Program-made: the position numbers and the translations under genes | In this document: one piece after another, positions 43,895 to 55,441 of the stretch | How positions within the stretch are numbered: the first letter of the stretch is position 1 | Layout: every line of letters starts with the position of its first letter | Source: Immersiella caudata | Lineage: Eukaryota; Ascomycota; Sordariomycetes; Sordariales; Lasiosphaeriaceae | Assembly (NCBI GenBank): GCA_030512335.1 | Contig: JAULSU010000007.1 | Span: 3,534,001-3,598,000 of the forward strand | Reading direction: 5' to 3' | DNA length: 64,000 nt | Notes under the pieces: generated by a model | What the model was told of the DNA's origin: nothing | What the model saw: only the letters and a program-made list of their open reading frames with translations | The model's database searches: none

Positions 43895-44116
43895 ATGAGA
43901 GCCCTCTCCGCCATCCTCGTCGCCGTCATGGCCTCCGTTGCCTCCGCTGCCGTAGGCGGCTACTGCACCGGAAACCCAGACCGCAAGTGTCTTTGCCTTG
44001 TTGACTCGACCTGCAGAGGCATTGGCGGCACTCCGGTTGAGAGATATCGGGATGGGTCGTATCCTTGCCCTAGCGACCCTGGGAATGTTTGGGGGTGTTA
44101 TATATGGTGCGATTAA
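43895..44116 (+). CDS. Small secreted cysteine-rich protein (73 aa)
   Basis: Uninterrupted frame with a clear signal peptide (MRALSAILVAVMASVASA). The mature part is about 54 residues with seven cysteines (GGYC, RKCLCL, STCRG, YPCPS, WGCYIWC) and glycine-rich loops. The compact, disulphide-type composition is effector- or antimicrobial-like. I know no family with this spacing. An odd number of cysteines could mean a free thiol, a dimer or a missed short intron near the end. TATA box and leader repeats upstream support a real gene. Confidence 0.7.
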   Translation: MRALSAILVAVMASVASAAVGGYCTGNPDRKCLCLVDSTCRGIGGTPVERYRDGSYPCPSDPGNVWGCYIWCD

Positions 44117-44983
44117 AGAGCCATCGTTTGGATGTAAGTGGCTTGTTGGTTTGTTTGGTGATGGGGTGGCTAACAGCGCGAAGATGCCGGTGTGCGTGGT
44201 TGCGGTTCGAAAAGGGGTCAAAACTCGATTCGCGGGGATGGAAACGGGAGGCGGATCGATCGTACGGAGTACTGCAAGCAAGTAGCCAAAAAAAAAAAAA
44301 ACACCAACGCTTTTCTTGTGGTCCCCGCTTCGTGTGCTCCGTTGAGAACGACAGCGGCCGAAGTAAGGATAGACCCAGCGCCGCAACGTCATCAAGAAAC
44401 GTCCGATGATCCCATCCTGATGGTTTGAGTCCACAAAAGCATCAGCAGGCATCTTAACTCAAAACGGTGCGTTTGAATTTGGCTGTGATGAAGCTCCTGT
44501 GTGCCGGGGACCGCGCTGCAAAGCCCAGAGTCCAAACCATAGCGAAGAGATAAAGAAATAAAATAAATAAATAAAAAATAAAAAATACCAACACCATAAT
44601 CCAGACGTCCCTACCTCAAAAAGAACGCTCGAACATTCCGTCCCTTCCGTCACGGATGCATGTGCGTTGCGCCAGCCCTGGTGGCGCCCCCACCTTTCGT
44701 CATTGGTCCCGCGTCCGCGTTTGAGCTGCCCCACCACGACCGCCAGCATCGAGCTATGACATCACCACGACGAAACCGTGCCTGCGCGACGATCGCCATC
44801 CAAACAACCCTTTAAATTCAGGACAAAAGGGAGGAGCTCTCATAGTTCCTCTTCACAGATCAATTTCCAATCAATTTACACTACAATCCGAGCCAAGAAC
44901 AACTTCACCCGGCTACCAATTGCTAGCACCAAGCTCAATCTACGAAGCAAAACACCAAACAGAACACCACAACACACATCATA
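44117..44983. other. Intergenic region
   Basis: Contains an A/T-rich simple-sequence stretch (44550-44588, AAAT-type repeats) and a 13-base A run at 44288-44300. No gene. Confidence 0.45.
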
Positions 44984-45497
44984 ATGTCCTTCCTCGCCGA
45001 AGCTGCCACCCGCCGCCTCGCGACCCTCCAAGTTCCCCGTACCATCGCTACCGCCGCCCCGCGCGCCTCCTTCTCAACCAGCATCAACCTCCAAAAGACC
45101 ATCGCCGATGCCACCAAGGACACCCTCAAGACAGTCGACCGCACCGTAAGCGACAAGCTCGTGGATGGCATCGACATCGGCAGTATGTACCCTCCCAACA
45201 CCACTAGATCCAGAAAATAGATAGCTAACCACCCTCCTAGCAAACGTCGCCAGCAAAGTCAAGCAGGCCACTGAGAATCTCACCGCCGACGACGCCGCGA
45301 GCAAGGCGCAGCAATTTAAGGGTGAGGCCAGCGGCAAGACCAGCGAGCTCGCCGGCAAGGCGAAGGGCGCCGCTGCCGAGATGGCAGGAAAGGCAGAGGG
45401 GACTGCCGCTGAGATGATGGGCAAGACGGAGGGGACTGCCAATAAGGCAGCAGGCAAGGCAAAGGGGATGGCGGAGGAGGCGCGCAAGTCGCTTTGA
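44984..45497 (+). CDS. LEA-like mitochondrial stress protein
   Basis: Two exons (44984-45182 and 45241-45497, 58-bp intron) give 151 residues. The N-terminus (MSFLAEAATRRLATLQVPRT, then Ala/Ser/Arg without acids) looks like a mitochondrial presequence. From about residue 35 it is an alanine/lysine/glutamate-rich amphipathic helix in 11-residue periods (KTIADATKDTLKTV, GKAKGAAAEMAGKAEG), the hallmark of group 3 LEA-type proteins. These protect membranes and enzymes during drying, heat or freezing. It has no catalytic domain. The repeat region is low in complexity, so orthology beyond the LEA type is not claimed. Confidence 0.82.
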
Positions 45498-46599
45498 GGC
45501 AATGAGATGAGAGGAGACCATGATTCATGAGAGAATTAGCTGATGCGTGCTAGCACGCATGCTGTTGTATTATATTCCTTTTGGCCGTGTTGTTTGTAGT
45601 TGCATTGGTGGACAGCTGGAGGACGAGCTGTTCTGCATCGAGAATGGGAGAGTGATATTCTCGGCACCACAAAGCAGACCTTGGAACTTGAGAAATTGTG
45701 TGGTGATCTTGCAATGCTGGGCTTGGAGACATATATGCTGACACTCGCCAGCACCCAACACCATCAATCCACCACGTTGAAGGATGTTGATGTACCGACG
45801 CGCACTGTCCCAGCTTCGTGAGCGCACCCTCTCAGCCACCCTTCGGCAGACCAACAGGGAGACTCGAAGCAGAGCAGCCTCCACAACACCCACCCTGGAA
45901 GCTGAAATCCCACCCAGCCCTCCAGATGGCGCCGGCGGTTTGCAACGCGGATCTCCACCACCAAGCGCAGGGACAATGTCCCATACACCAGGGGCAAGTC
46001 GGTCATAAACGCATTTGATATACCGCTCGGAATACAGAGCGTCAAGGATGGGTCTCGCCTTGCACTCCACCAAAACGTGCGGATAGGAGGGGAAACAGCA
46101 TGAAGAATATGGGATTAAGGGGGACGGGTCGAAGGGGAACAGGGATATAGGCAATCACTCCAAGTCTCGGGCAGGGGGTTTTGTATTCTCTTCTGAGAAT
46201 CATGCTTCGTCGCTATGCTGTACTTCTGTTGGTCGTGAGCATCGGCTCGTTCGGGTATCCTACAGGTTCTTCGTTGTCTCGGTATCGGCTCGATCGCGGC
46301 CCGTCAAATAACGGCCAAGCTCCCCCTCTCTAACGCGTGCTCTTCTGGCCCAGCCTGAAAACGAGCAGGGCGTCATCAAGCGATCCTCCAACTCTAGCCT
46401 ATGCTCGCTCTTTCCCTTTCCCCTTCCTTTTCTGAACGTCAAATATGAACTCCTCCAACGTGTCTCTCGTACTCCGATCCTCGTCAACCAAAGCGGGGTA
46501 GTTCTCAAAGAAGGCGCGGTGCTTCTTAGGGCTGACTGATGGCTTGATCCAACGGCCATGGTGATCCATCAACGGTGTCGTGTCCTCGGGGTCGGTACT
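45498..46599. other. Convergent intergenic region
   Basis: 3' flanks of the LEA-like gene and NUP37. A 194-codon minus frame (45570-46154) has unremarkable composition and plus-strand overlap; I do not accept it. Confidence 0.45.
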
Positions 46600-48897
46600 C
46601 TATCCCTCCTCGAAAAAGACACGCTTCGATCCGCGCTCGCGATGGGCCTCCATCTCCTCCAATTCCCGGTCAATTTCCATGATATCCATGATTTCCTGAT
46701 CGACATCTCTGTTCTCGGCCTGCTCCTCATCATCGGGGACGTCGGCGGCGTAGTTCAGGTCATTCGCGAATAAAAGGCCTGTGGTCCTTGGGGGGTTGCT
46801 CAGTGGCTTGTTCTCAGTCGATGGAACAATATCCATCTCTTCGTCGACGCCGCCGAGAGCGCCCTTTAAGGGCGCCCTAGGCCGCAGCAACGCTCCTCGC
46901 TGTGAGATACTCAGATTGAACTTCACGCTGCCTGGTTCTTGTGGCCTTGGGTAGGCGAGGATAGCTCTTGTATCTCGTAATTCGGTGCGCGGCTTCTTGC
47001 GGGAACCAAACAGCCGGCTCGTCAGCGTCGAACCATCTTCGCTTTCTTGGACGACCACTACGCGGGTTTCTCCCTGGAGAAGGACTTCAATAGCAAGCCC
47101 GTCTGAGGCGCTCGTGTCGTTTTCGCTTGGGGTGTTTGAGTCGTTGGCCCCGGAAGATGTGCGGCCAGATTTTGGGATGCCAACCGCGCCGCTACACCTC
47201 TCGCCAAGCAGCCCAGCCCCAAGATCGCTGAGACGAACCATCCTCGCTGGTGAAGAGCCACTCCAGATATTGGCACCGCCAGAGGCGCGGCGCAACTGTG
47301 ACTCCCAGAACCGACTGACAACGGGGACTACCGACACGATGGGGTCTGCGCCGCCCAGCCAGAGGATAGCGCTCTCATCTCCAGGACCAATTCCGCGGGA
47401 TTGTACGTGTCGGGTAATATCAATGCCGCCTCGAACAGCGGCAAGCTTGTCCGACCCGCCAATTATCGAGGTTGCGATGGCATCACGCCTTGTGTGCGGT
47501 GTCATTGGCACGAACTCACCAGACCCTGGAGCTGCAGGAGACTTATGCATGGCGGGATTCCGCAAGGGGCTGGTTCCCTCCAGGTGGCCGGTGGTGCTGA
47601 AAGTTGTAATGGCCGATCCACGGAGAGCTGCGCTTGCCTTGCTGAAGAGCTTTGCGCCGGAGCTGCTTGACGATGGACTGGCTCCATCGATATCCCAGAT
47701 TCCCCATTGCCCATCGGCAAGCAACGCAAGCACCGCGTGTCCGTGAGCAACCCACTTGGCGGCGACAATAGGTTTTCGTGTTGTTGCCATAGCGGCCCCG
47801 CGGGCAAACGGAGGGTACAGAGACAGTAACCAAGAGCCCTGGCTTGGAAACGGGCCCTCCGATGTTTCGTCCAGAGGAAGCGACGGAACCGAGTAGTCGT
47901 AAATCCGTGCGGCTTGCGACGGGGTTACAGCAAGCAGCTGCGAAATGTGCGTTGGGTTGAATGACATGCTAGTAAGAGGTGATGGAAGATACTCGGTCTG
48001 GAAAGGCTCAACGCGCGACAGAGCGCTGCTTTTGACGCTCAGCGGAACATCCCAGAAGCGCAAGGTTCCGCTCGCCTCACGTGAGTGTGCCGCTACGATG
48101 GCCCGAGTTCCAGTCTGGGTCGACGTGCGCTCCGATGACTTGCTCCGCGAGCCCAGTGATGGCTTGACTAGCGAAATGGCAATGCCCTCGCCTGCTCGAT
48201 TCTGCCCACCAAGCAAGCAGACCGTCTCTCCCCACACTCCTTTACCAACGTTTCCAGCCAGTAGATTTTGTCGAAGCTCTGGCCGAGCTTTGCTCTCGTG
48301 TGAAGGGGGCGTCAACGGCAGTGTGATAACAAAGTTATCGCCGGTCGCGCACGCAACGGCGAACACTATCCTAGTCTGGAGGATATCCGCGCCGTTCCAG
48401 GAAGCGTCTTCGGGTGTAGAATGCGGCATGGGTAGAACCGCCAAACGAAGCGCAGCGCAACCCAGCGACAAGTCCAGCGTTTGGATAACCTCTGCGATGG
48501 AGGTGCTCTCGGGCGTGGCATCGTCGAATTCGGGCTTGTCGACGAAAGGTGCCGACGCGGAGACCGCGGGCTCGTCGTCGTCGGAATCGATAATCATGAC
48601 CGCGTCATCCGAATTCGAGCCATTGGATTTCTCCTTGACCGCGGGCTTCAGAGGCTTCAGCCTCTTTCCGCCGCGCCAAACAATTGTGACACCGTTCTGG
48701 TGGCCGTAGAGGAGAATCGTAGCTCCCTGGGGGGACTGGACGGGGTAGATTTTCACATCGTGTACTCGGCAGCCGATAGAATAACTACAGCGGAAGTCTT
48801 AGCATTCATACAGAGAGATCACCAAGGTTGTGGCGGGTCGGTCGTACGTGTACTGCGTATTTTGCGCTGTGCGCCGCGTTCTCGGTGCCGTCTGCAT
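46600..48897 (-). CDS. NUP37: Nucleoporin NUP37 (filamentous-fungal long form)
   Basis: Two exons: a 50-base first exon (48848-48897, MQTAPRTRRTAQNTQY) and 46600-48784, with a 63-bp intron carrying a CTAAG branch. Together 744 residues. The start of the propeller (TYSIGCRVHDVKIYPVQSPQ, ILLYGHQNGVTIVWRGGKRL) and later blades (ASGTLRFWDVPL, DGQWGIWDIDG) show a WD-like beta-propeller, and a long acidic C-terminal extension ends HRERGSKRVFFEEG. This matches the large Nup37 of filamentous fungi, a member of the outer-ring Nup84/Nup107 (Y) complex, better than the short animal form. The unstructured MIIDSDDDEPA insert early in the chain is characteristic. Assignment is by remembered family features, not a search. 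Confidence 0.75.
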
Positions 48898-49513
48898 CGC
48901 GAAAAGTAATGCGGAGAAGCAGGAGGGAAAGAATCAAGCCGTCTTCAAGGTCGAGTGAGCATTGCTTTGCCAAAGGAAGGTGCGGGTCTCAGAATTCGAG
49001 GCGGGCACAGGTATTGGCCTTTTTTTTTGGCACGCGCTCTTGCCAGTCGATCGAGCTGTAGGACAAAGGTTGACGGCGTTGAAGCTCGCACCTGGAAAAT
49101 CGCCAAGCTGGAAAACGCGACGGAGCTTGGACCATCTGGATCCACAATGACCGGGTTACGCGATGCACAGTGACCCTAACCCTCACACGCCACCAAACAG
49201 CAGCAGAGCACAAAACGCCATCTTACGAGGGAAGAAGTTGATCACCCACTCCGGGATATTAAACCCCCTATCGGGCATGCTTCCGGAGCTCTCGGGCTCT
49301 ACTGGCTACAATCAAGTCTGCCGCCCACGAGTCAATAGAGAAATAACACGATGACTATTTGAGGAAGGAGCGGTGGAAAGGGCGACTCAGGTTGCCTGAC
49401 TGAAGGAAGCTGCCCTTCCCAGCGAGCGCTGAGCCCAATACTTGATTTTCCGATAGGTTGAGCTGGAAACACAGCAGCCTTTGCGTTTTTCTGCCTCCTA
49501 TGTAGATATTTCC
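48898..49513. other. Intergenic region
   Basis: NUP37 promoter side and enoyl-CoA hydratase 3' flank. No gene. Confidence 0.45.
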
Positions 49514-50610
49514 TCACCTCCCTTTGAACACAGGCTTCCGCTTCTCCGAAAACGCCTTCAACGCCTCGTTGCGGTCCTCCGTCTTGACAACCCGGCCATA
49601 CATGCGCACTTCCATCATCTCGCTTGGCTCAGCTACAGCCTTGAGCGCTGCCCTGACTGCAATCGGCCCACCCTCGGATATCTCGGCCGCCATGCGCACC
49701 GCCTCGCTCAACACTGCTCGCCGGGCCGTTGCCAGTATCTGCTTGTTCCGGTCTGCCTCTTCCATGGCCTCCCATTCCTTTGCCTGCTCTTCTGACTCGG
49801 GAAGCACCTCGACAAGTCGATCCGCAATTCCGAGAAAGTAGGCCTCGGGTGCGGAGACGCGCCTCCCAGTGACAATGAGGTCTCGCGCCCGTGGTGCGCC
49901 GATCAGCGCCGGAAGGCGGAATGTACCACCCGCGCCCGGAATAATACCAAGACGTGTTTCTGGGAGCCCGACCACGGCGTTCGACGAAAGCACACGGAAG
50001 TGCGTCGAGAGAGCAAGCTCGAGGCCGCCACCGAGCGCGAGAGACGAGATGGCGGAAATTGTCGGGATCGGAAGGGCAGAGAGAGACGACAGCGTGCTAC
50101 GAAGATTGAAGAGGAATGCATCGGTCCTAGAAAGTGGTCAGCGGGTTTCTCCCACGAGACAGAGGGCCGCCCTTACTCCTCCTGCGTGAACCCCCTCCGC
50201 TCCTTCAAATCTGCGCCAGCGCAGAACGAAGTCTCGACGGCAGACGCAACAATCAGCGCCCGTGTGGGACCCTTCTCAGCTTCACCCAGCGGGCCGGTGA
50301 AGCGCTCTTTCCATGACGGCGCCGGGATCTCTTCGCCCGTCGCGGCATCGTATTGGGCGTGGATGGCGTCAATTTCCTCGCGCAGAGAGAAAAGCAGTGC
50401 GCGCGAGATGGCATTGCGCGCCGCCGGGCGATTGAGCTCGAGAACGCGAATGTGGCCGGAATTTGGAGCTGGGAGGTCGGTGACACGAACGAGAGGGCTA
50501 TTGTTTTCGGTCGAGTACCGCGCTCGCAGGACGAACGATCTACGCGACAGCCTCGATGGCCGTGCGATCGCCGCCACGGTATGAGGGGAGAAACGAGGTC
50601 TTGGAGGCAT
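49514..50610 (-). CDS. Mitochondrial enoyl-CoA hydratase/isomerase (AUH/methylglutaconyl-CoA hydratase-like)
   Basis: Two exons (50177-50610 and 49514-50126, 50-bp intron) encode 348 residues. An Arg/Ser-rich start without acids (MPPRPRFSPHTVAAIARPSRL) fits a mitochondrial presequence. Crotonase-fold signs are RVLELNRPAARNAIS, the oxyanion-hole loop TSFCAGADLKER, and ALGGGLELALSTHFRVLS followed by the second catalytic Glu region GLPETRLGIIPGAGGTFRLP. The ending, AFSEKRKPVFKGR, is typical of AUH-type hydratases, which hydrate 3-methylglutaconyl-CoA in leucine breakdown. A beta-oxidation role is the alternative. An insertion before the oxyanion loop (about residues 75-110) makes it longer than average. 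Confidence 0.9.
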
Positions 50611-51139
50611 CTTGAAGCCGCAATGGCTGAACACCCGCACTTCTCGATTGCCCGAGTCAATTGTGAGACTAGGAAGAGAGCTCGAGCGATTGTGACAAGA
50701 GCTGAATGGGGAGCTTGGCAATGACGTCCATCAGTGCTCGGCTACCCTCGGCTGGAAAATTCACCACAACAGCTGCCAGAGCCCCTGGTCACACAAACAA
50801 ACGCCCCTGAACCTGCATCGCAAGGGAGCCCGCCCACTATAAGTTGGACTTCCACCGCTACTCGTCCAATCGCTATCCCGCCCAACAATGGGAGAAAAAG
50901 ATCAAAGGTCCCAAGTTTTGCTTCAACCATTGCCTTGATGAGGGCAGGCCGCCTTCCATTTCTGTCCGCTCTATGCTCATGTCTATATACCCAGATGCCG
51001 TGGTCGCATGTCCACAAATCCGCAGGTACAAACCCGATCACAGCTAGCAGTGTGCCTTCGCCTCAACTCAGGGCGATCGGTATCAACATTCCACTGCGAC
51101 CGCACAACAATGCCCTCGGGTCCATCCAAGTCGATATCA
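50611..51139. other. Intergenic region
   Basis: Hydratase promoter side and the 3' flank of the rhodopsin-domain remnant. A plus-strand 144-codon frame (50734-51165) lies here but has no features. Confidence 0.4.
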
Positions 51140-51967
51140 CTACTGCTTCGGCTGTTCGGCCCTGATTTGACGGTTTGGACCTCCGCGTGGTGTTTGGCCC
51201 GAGAGGCTAAGCCTATACTGGGAGCTGTCGTCGCCGAGAGGTTGAAAAAGCCTGCCGTCACTCGTCTCCAACTCCAGCGCCTTCGACGTGGCTGAGCCGG
51301 ATGTGTAGCCCGCTGTTCCATTGTTCGACTGCTTGCTGCGACCGAGAAGCGGCCGTAGCAGGGGTACGCAAGCTAGAATCACCGCTACACTCAGCTCGAG
51401 GCCCGAGAAGACGTTCGCAGGCGGGACCGAGCACGTGAAGTCGGTGAAGTCCATGGACTTGAGCGTGTGGATACGAACGGCACCGACAATGCATGTTCTG
51501 GGAGAAAAGCAACCCCGTGAGCGTATGTTCTGCAAGACTTGGAAGGAAGCAATTTACAAGAGATCGATGCTGAATACAGCAATAAGGACCAGCTTCTTGT
51601 GCAGCCGCATCTGCAGCCTGGCCAAGTATGGCAGAGGAAGCACAAGGACCATGATATCGGTGATCAGGTTGAAGGAGCCCGTGATAGTGAAAGACAGCAC
51701 TTGATCACCACACTTTCCTCCGGGGATCGTCTGATCCCAGTTCATTGTGAAGGGCGTGCAAATCAAGCAGCCAGCGAGGATGGTCGCAAGGCCCCACGCT
51801 GCAATGAAGACGCTGACACCCCAGGCCGTCCAGATAGCAAAATGAACGGCGAACACCTGGGAATAGAGCAGGAGAATGGAGATCTTGGAGAAGGTGAGGC
51901 TCAGCGCCCAGAGGAACTGAGGAGGAATAAGGAGCTGGGTGCATATGTCAGCAAGCACGCCGTGATA
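51140..51967 (-). pseudogene. 5'-truncated fungal rhodopsin-domain (SAT4-like) membrane protein
   Basis: Two exons remain: 51558 to about 51967, and 51140-51497, with a 60-bp GT-AG intron. The product spans TM3-TM7 of the family: PPQFLWALSLTFSKISILLLY, a TM4 ending CLICTPFTMNWD, GSFNLITDIMVLVLPLPYL, the LVLIAVFSIDLL / TCIVGAVRIHTL helix across the intron, and FSGLELSVAVILACVPLLRPLL. A hydrophilic C-terminal tail follows. TM1 and TM2 and any start codon are absent: an in-frame TGA (51971-51973) sits just upstream, and beyond it lies P450 sequence on the other strand. Proteins of this family are plasma-membrane proteins often found near secondary-metabolite genes. Confidence 0.75.
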
Positions 51968-51989
51968 CTCTCAAAGTCGGGCCCATACC

Positions 51990-53131
51990 TTGAGGAGGGA
52001 GGTCGGTAATCGGTTCCCTGGCCCGTTTGTTGCCAGCTTTGCCAGCGCCTGGCACATCAACCGCATTCTCAAGGGAGACCAGAACCTAGAGCTCATCCGC
52101 TTACACGAGAAGCACGGTGTGTTTCCTCTTCTTCATTTTCCCTCCCTTTTCCCGTTTCTTTCGCATGCCATTTCTATCACGTAACCCCTGAGGATGAGAC
52201 ATGGCGCGTGCCGCTGACTCGGGACCTCCCAGTGCCACTTCGTCCGCATTACCCCGGATGAGGTCAGCATCAGCCATCCCGACGCCGCCCGCAAGGTGCT
52301 CCAGGCGTCCCTCCACAAGGGCTTCTGGTACAAGGTCATCGCCTTCCCCAATGGCAGCTTCCAAATCCCCATGTCCACCACGGACCCGACCGTGAAGAAC
52401 GAACTCTCCCGCCACATCGCCCCGGCCTACACCCTCACCGACCTCATCCAGTCCGAAAACAACATCGGCGAGACCGTCGACCTCCTCTGCGGAGGGCTAA
52501 CCCCGACGCCCGCACGGAAATTGACGCTGCTAACGTCTTCAACGTCGGTGGAAGGGTAGTTGGCTTCGCGGACGCGCAGAAGCTGTCGTATCTGCAGGCG
52601 TGTATCAAGGAGACACTTGGAATCTTGGACCGGCGTCGATGGGCTTGCCTAGGGTGGCGCCGGAGGGGGGACTTACGATCGGGGGGAGGACAATCCCGGC
52701 GGGGATGATTGTGTCGGTGAATATTTGGGTGATTCAGAGGAGTAAGGAGATTTGGGGCGAGGATGCCGATGTGTTTCGGTCCGAGAGGTGGTTGGAGGCG
52801 CATGCGGCGAGGTTGGAGAAGTGGTTTATTCCGGTGAGTACCCCCTTTTGCTCAGTCGTCTCTCCCCTTCATTCCGTCTACGGAGATGGGGATGGCTAGT
52901 TGTGTGAGTTGAGGGTTGAAACTAATGGTTTTGCAGTGGGGAATGGGGTATGCTTCGTGTTCCGAACAGAATATCGCAAAGATTGAGCTCTCCAAGATTT
53001 GCGCGACGGTGTTGAGGGAGTATGATATTAAGCAGGTTGATCCGAAGCAAGAGTGGACTTGGAAGGCGTACTTTACCGTGGTGCCGGAGAATTGGCTGTG
53101 TAGGGTTAAGAAGAGGGATCAGGAGTGGTAG
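51990..53131 (+). pseudogene. Cytochrome P450 pseudogene (pisatin-demethylase-like type)
   Basis: P450 sequence begins without a start codon or membrane anchor at NRFPGPFVASFASAWHINRI (52008 on). After an intron it reads CHFVRITPDEVSISHPDAAR and continues to ENNIGETVDLL near 52485. It then jumps to the J/K-helix region (DAQKLSYLQACIKETL), so the I-helix with the oxygen-activating Thr is missing. A frameshift near 52620 leads to GLPRVAPEGGLTIGGRTIPA and EDADVFRSERWLEAH. After a second intron come the haem loop WGMGYASCSEQNIAKIELS, with its Cys kept but Phe and Gly replaced, and the C-terminus DPKQEWTWKAYFTVVPE. No functional enzyme is possible. Confidence 0.85.
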
Positions 53132-55441
53132 GTGCTGGTGATAATGGGGAGTGGTAGGGGAAGGGGTGGGTTGGTGAGGTGGGTAATGTCTGATGATGAG
53201 GGATGGATATGCACGAGGATGGGTATAGACGATGACGATCAGGCTGGCGAGTTTCTGCACCTGGGGATGAAGAAATACCACCATTTCACAGGCCTCCATG
53301 TTCCTAAACCGAGTAGTATTGGTTTTGGATACCCATCAGCGTTTGGTTTTTCCATCCTGGGCTACTACATTGGAACTTTGAAAAAAAAAAGGAAGAAGAT
53401 CTGGATTCCAACTACGATTCAATGTTCAATGTCTTGACACCCAAACGGGCCAGTCATGTAACGATAGAAGCAGAGTGCCATGGGCTTGAGCTACATCAAC
53501 AAAAATGGAAAGAAAACAGACCATCTCTGGGCTGCCGATTTGGCCAGGCCGGTCATGCTCTCTGGATGTCTAGCATACACGATCTCAACAACTGACAAGA
53601 CTAACTTGGACAAGACAGTTGCAAGTACACCAACAAAGGTAATTCCATGCCGTCCTCTCACTATAGTTACTCAATCAACATCCCTCCTTGCATCCCTACT
53701 TTCAAACAAACCAGGGGAAACCACCAACACCAGCAACCAACCCAACCCCGTCGACCACTCATTTTCCTTCCCCATCAAAGCCTCAGGCACATGCAAACAC
53801 CACCACCTCCCAACCCCGCATCCCATCTGCCCACATGCTTCTCCTCCCGCACCGCACGTAAGCACCGCCGCCCGCCCCCGCTACCGCAGGAACCACCCAC
53901 ATGAAACACCCCAAACCCAGGTTTTCCCCCCTCCCACCCCCTTTTGCCGCCGTTACTGCGCCTCTACGATCTACACAACTCACCAAAAAAATTCGGCAGT
54001 CAATCCAGGAACCAGACGGGTTGCATCAGACGGGACACGACGCAGTGAGAGCGGGAAGAGTTCCTCTGGTAGGTAGTTTTGTAGATCTGCGGATCATCGC
54101 ACCTCAAATTTCGGTATACCAGCAAAAAATGAGGGGAAAACAATCTTAAGCACCCCATGATCGGGATGAGATGAACTGAAATGACGATGTGTGAGGCCTC
54201 TAGTTTGGCGCTAACAGCTCAAGACGGATGGTTGTGACGACGTGACGTTCCAAACACGGAAGGAGGACACACCGAAAAAGCCTCGAATCGAATCGCCCGA
54301 TCAATGGCGAAAGGGTCCACTAGATTTGAAGCCACCGCGCACGCCTGATCCTGCAAAGCATCATGCATCACCAACCACTCGAGGCTGGGAAAAAAAAAAG
54401 ACTTGTCCCAACCCCTCACCAAAAAGTCAAAGCGATGTATTTCCCCCCGCGGAGTGCATCAGGCAACTGGCGGTGCAAGAACGACCCTGGACTTGGCGCC
54501 GCTGATAAGGTGCACCACGCGTTTCAGGATCAGCCAGGACTTTGGGGTAAGGGTCGCCACAACGGCAGACGAAACGCTTTTGCACCACAAGGTTGTTCTG
54601 ATGAGGCCTCGCTGAGCCACAATACGAATGTGATGGGAGTGAGATCCATGGTCCATGATCAACAAAGTAGCAGCTTCATTTGCATCTTCAAGGTTTGCGT
54701 GATTGCAAAGTGTGGGGGTGCAGGTTTGGAAATTAGGGTCCCGGTTATCTGAGGGTGCTGACTGCCGATCCCCTGGCCTCACCAAGCCCAGCGAGACAAG
54801 ACACCAAGATATCGGAGTCAACATACCAAACGATAGCCAAACTCTATCACATATTATCCAGAACACACACTGTCTCAAATTGTAAATACAGCCCATCCAA
54901 ATCCTCAGTTGCCTGACAGCGCGGACCCCAACTCGACCTGAGATACTCGGCGAGTCCGCGGCTTGCCCGATCCCAGCACCTGGGTCGTCCTGTAGTCCGC
55001 AGCCATCAACCAAACCTCAGACCGATACACAGCATACATAACCCTTCCTCCACAACCCAAGCGTCGAGTAGCCAAGCTTCTGACCAAGAGGCGGAATCCA
55101 GATCCTCTCTCGATCGCCGAGTACCCAAACTTGAAGGAATCCTGTGGCGTCGATTTCGTCCGTAATGTAGAGCTCCAAAAGCGTGCGCCCCCGTGGTATC
55201 GAGGGTCTAATTGGTATGTAGAAAGGAGTAAAGGAGAGGACAGCGCAAGTGGCGGCTATTTCGAGAGGGGCCGCGGCCCCGTCTTTCCCGTATATATCGC
55301 CATCCAACACCAAAAAGCGCCAGCTAGGTTCGTCGCGTGATCGACCTGGTGACAAGTTGTAGACATCCCCCAACGCCGAGTATGCTGATGTTAAGTAAAA
55401 TACAGGCGAGTCGTTTTCCGTCATCAATAGGGGGATGTCGA
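53132..55441. other. Gene-poor region downstream of the P450 relic
   Basis: About 2.3 kb. A minus-strand 142-codon frame from ATG 55445 to 55017 (MIDIPLLMTENDSPVF) directly abuts the WSC gene's stop codon and has protein-like composition, but could be 3' UTR read by chance. Other frames overlap on both strands and are not supported. Confidence 0.4.

Noticed and set aside
45570..46154. 194-codon minus-strand frame between the LEA-like gene and NUP37
   Set aside because: Lies in convergent 3' flanks, with overlapping plus-strand frames and no family features.
50734..51165. 143-codon plus-strand frame
   Set aside because: Overlaps the end of the rhodopsin-domain remnant and has no start context or domain.
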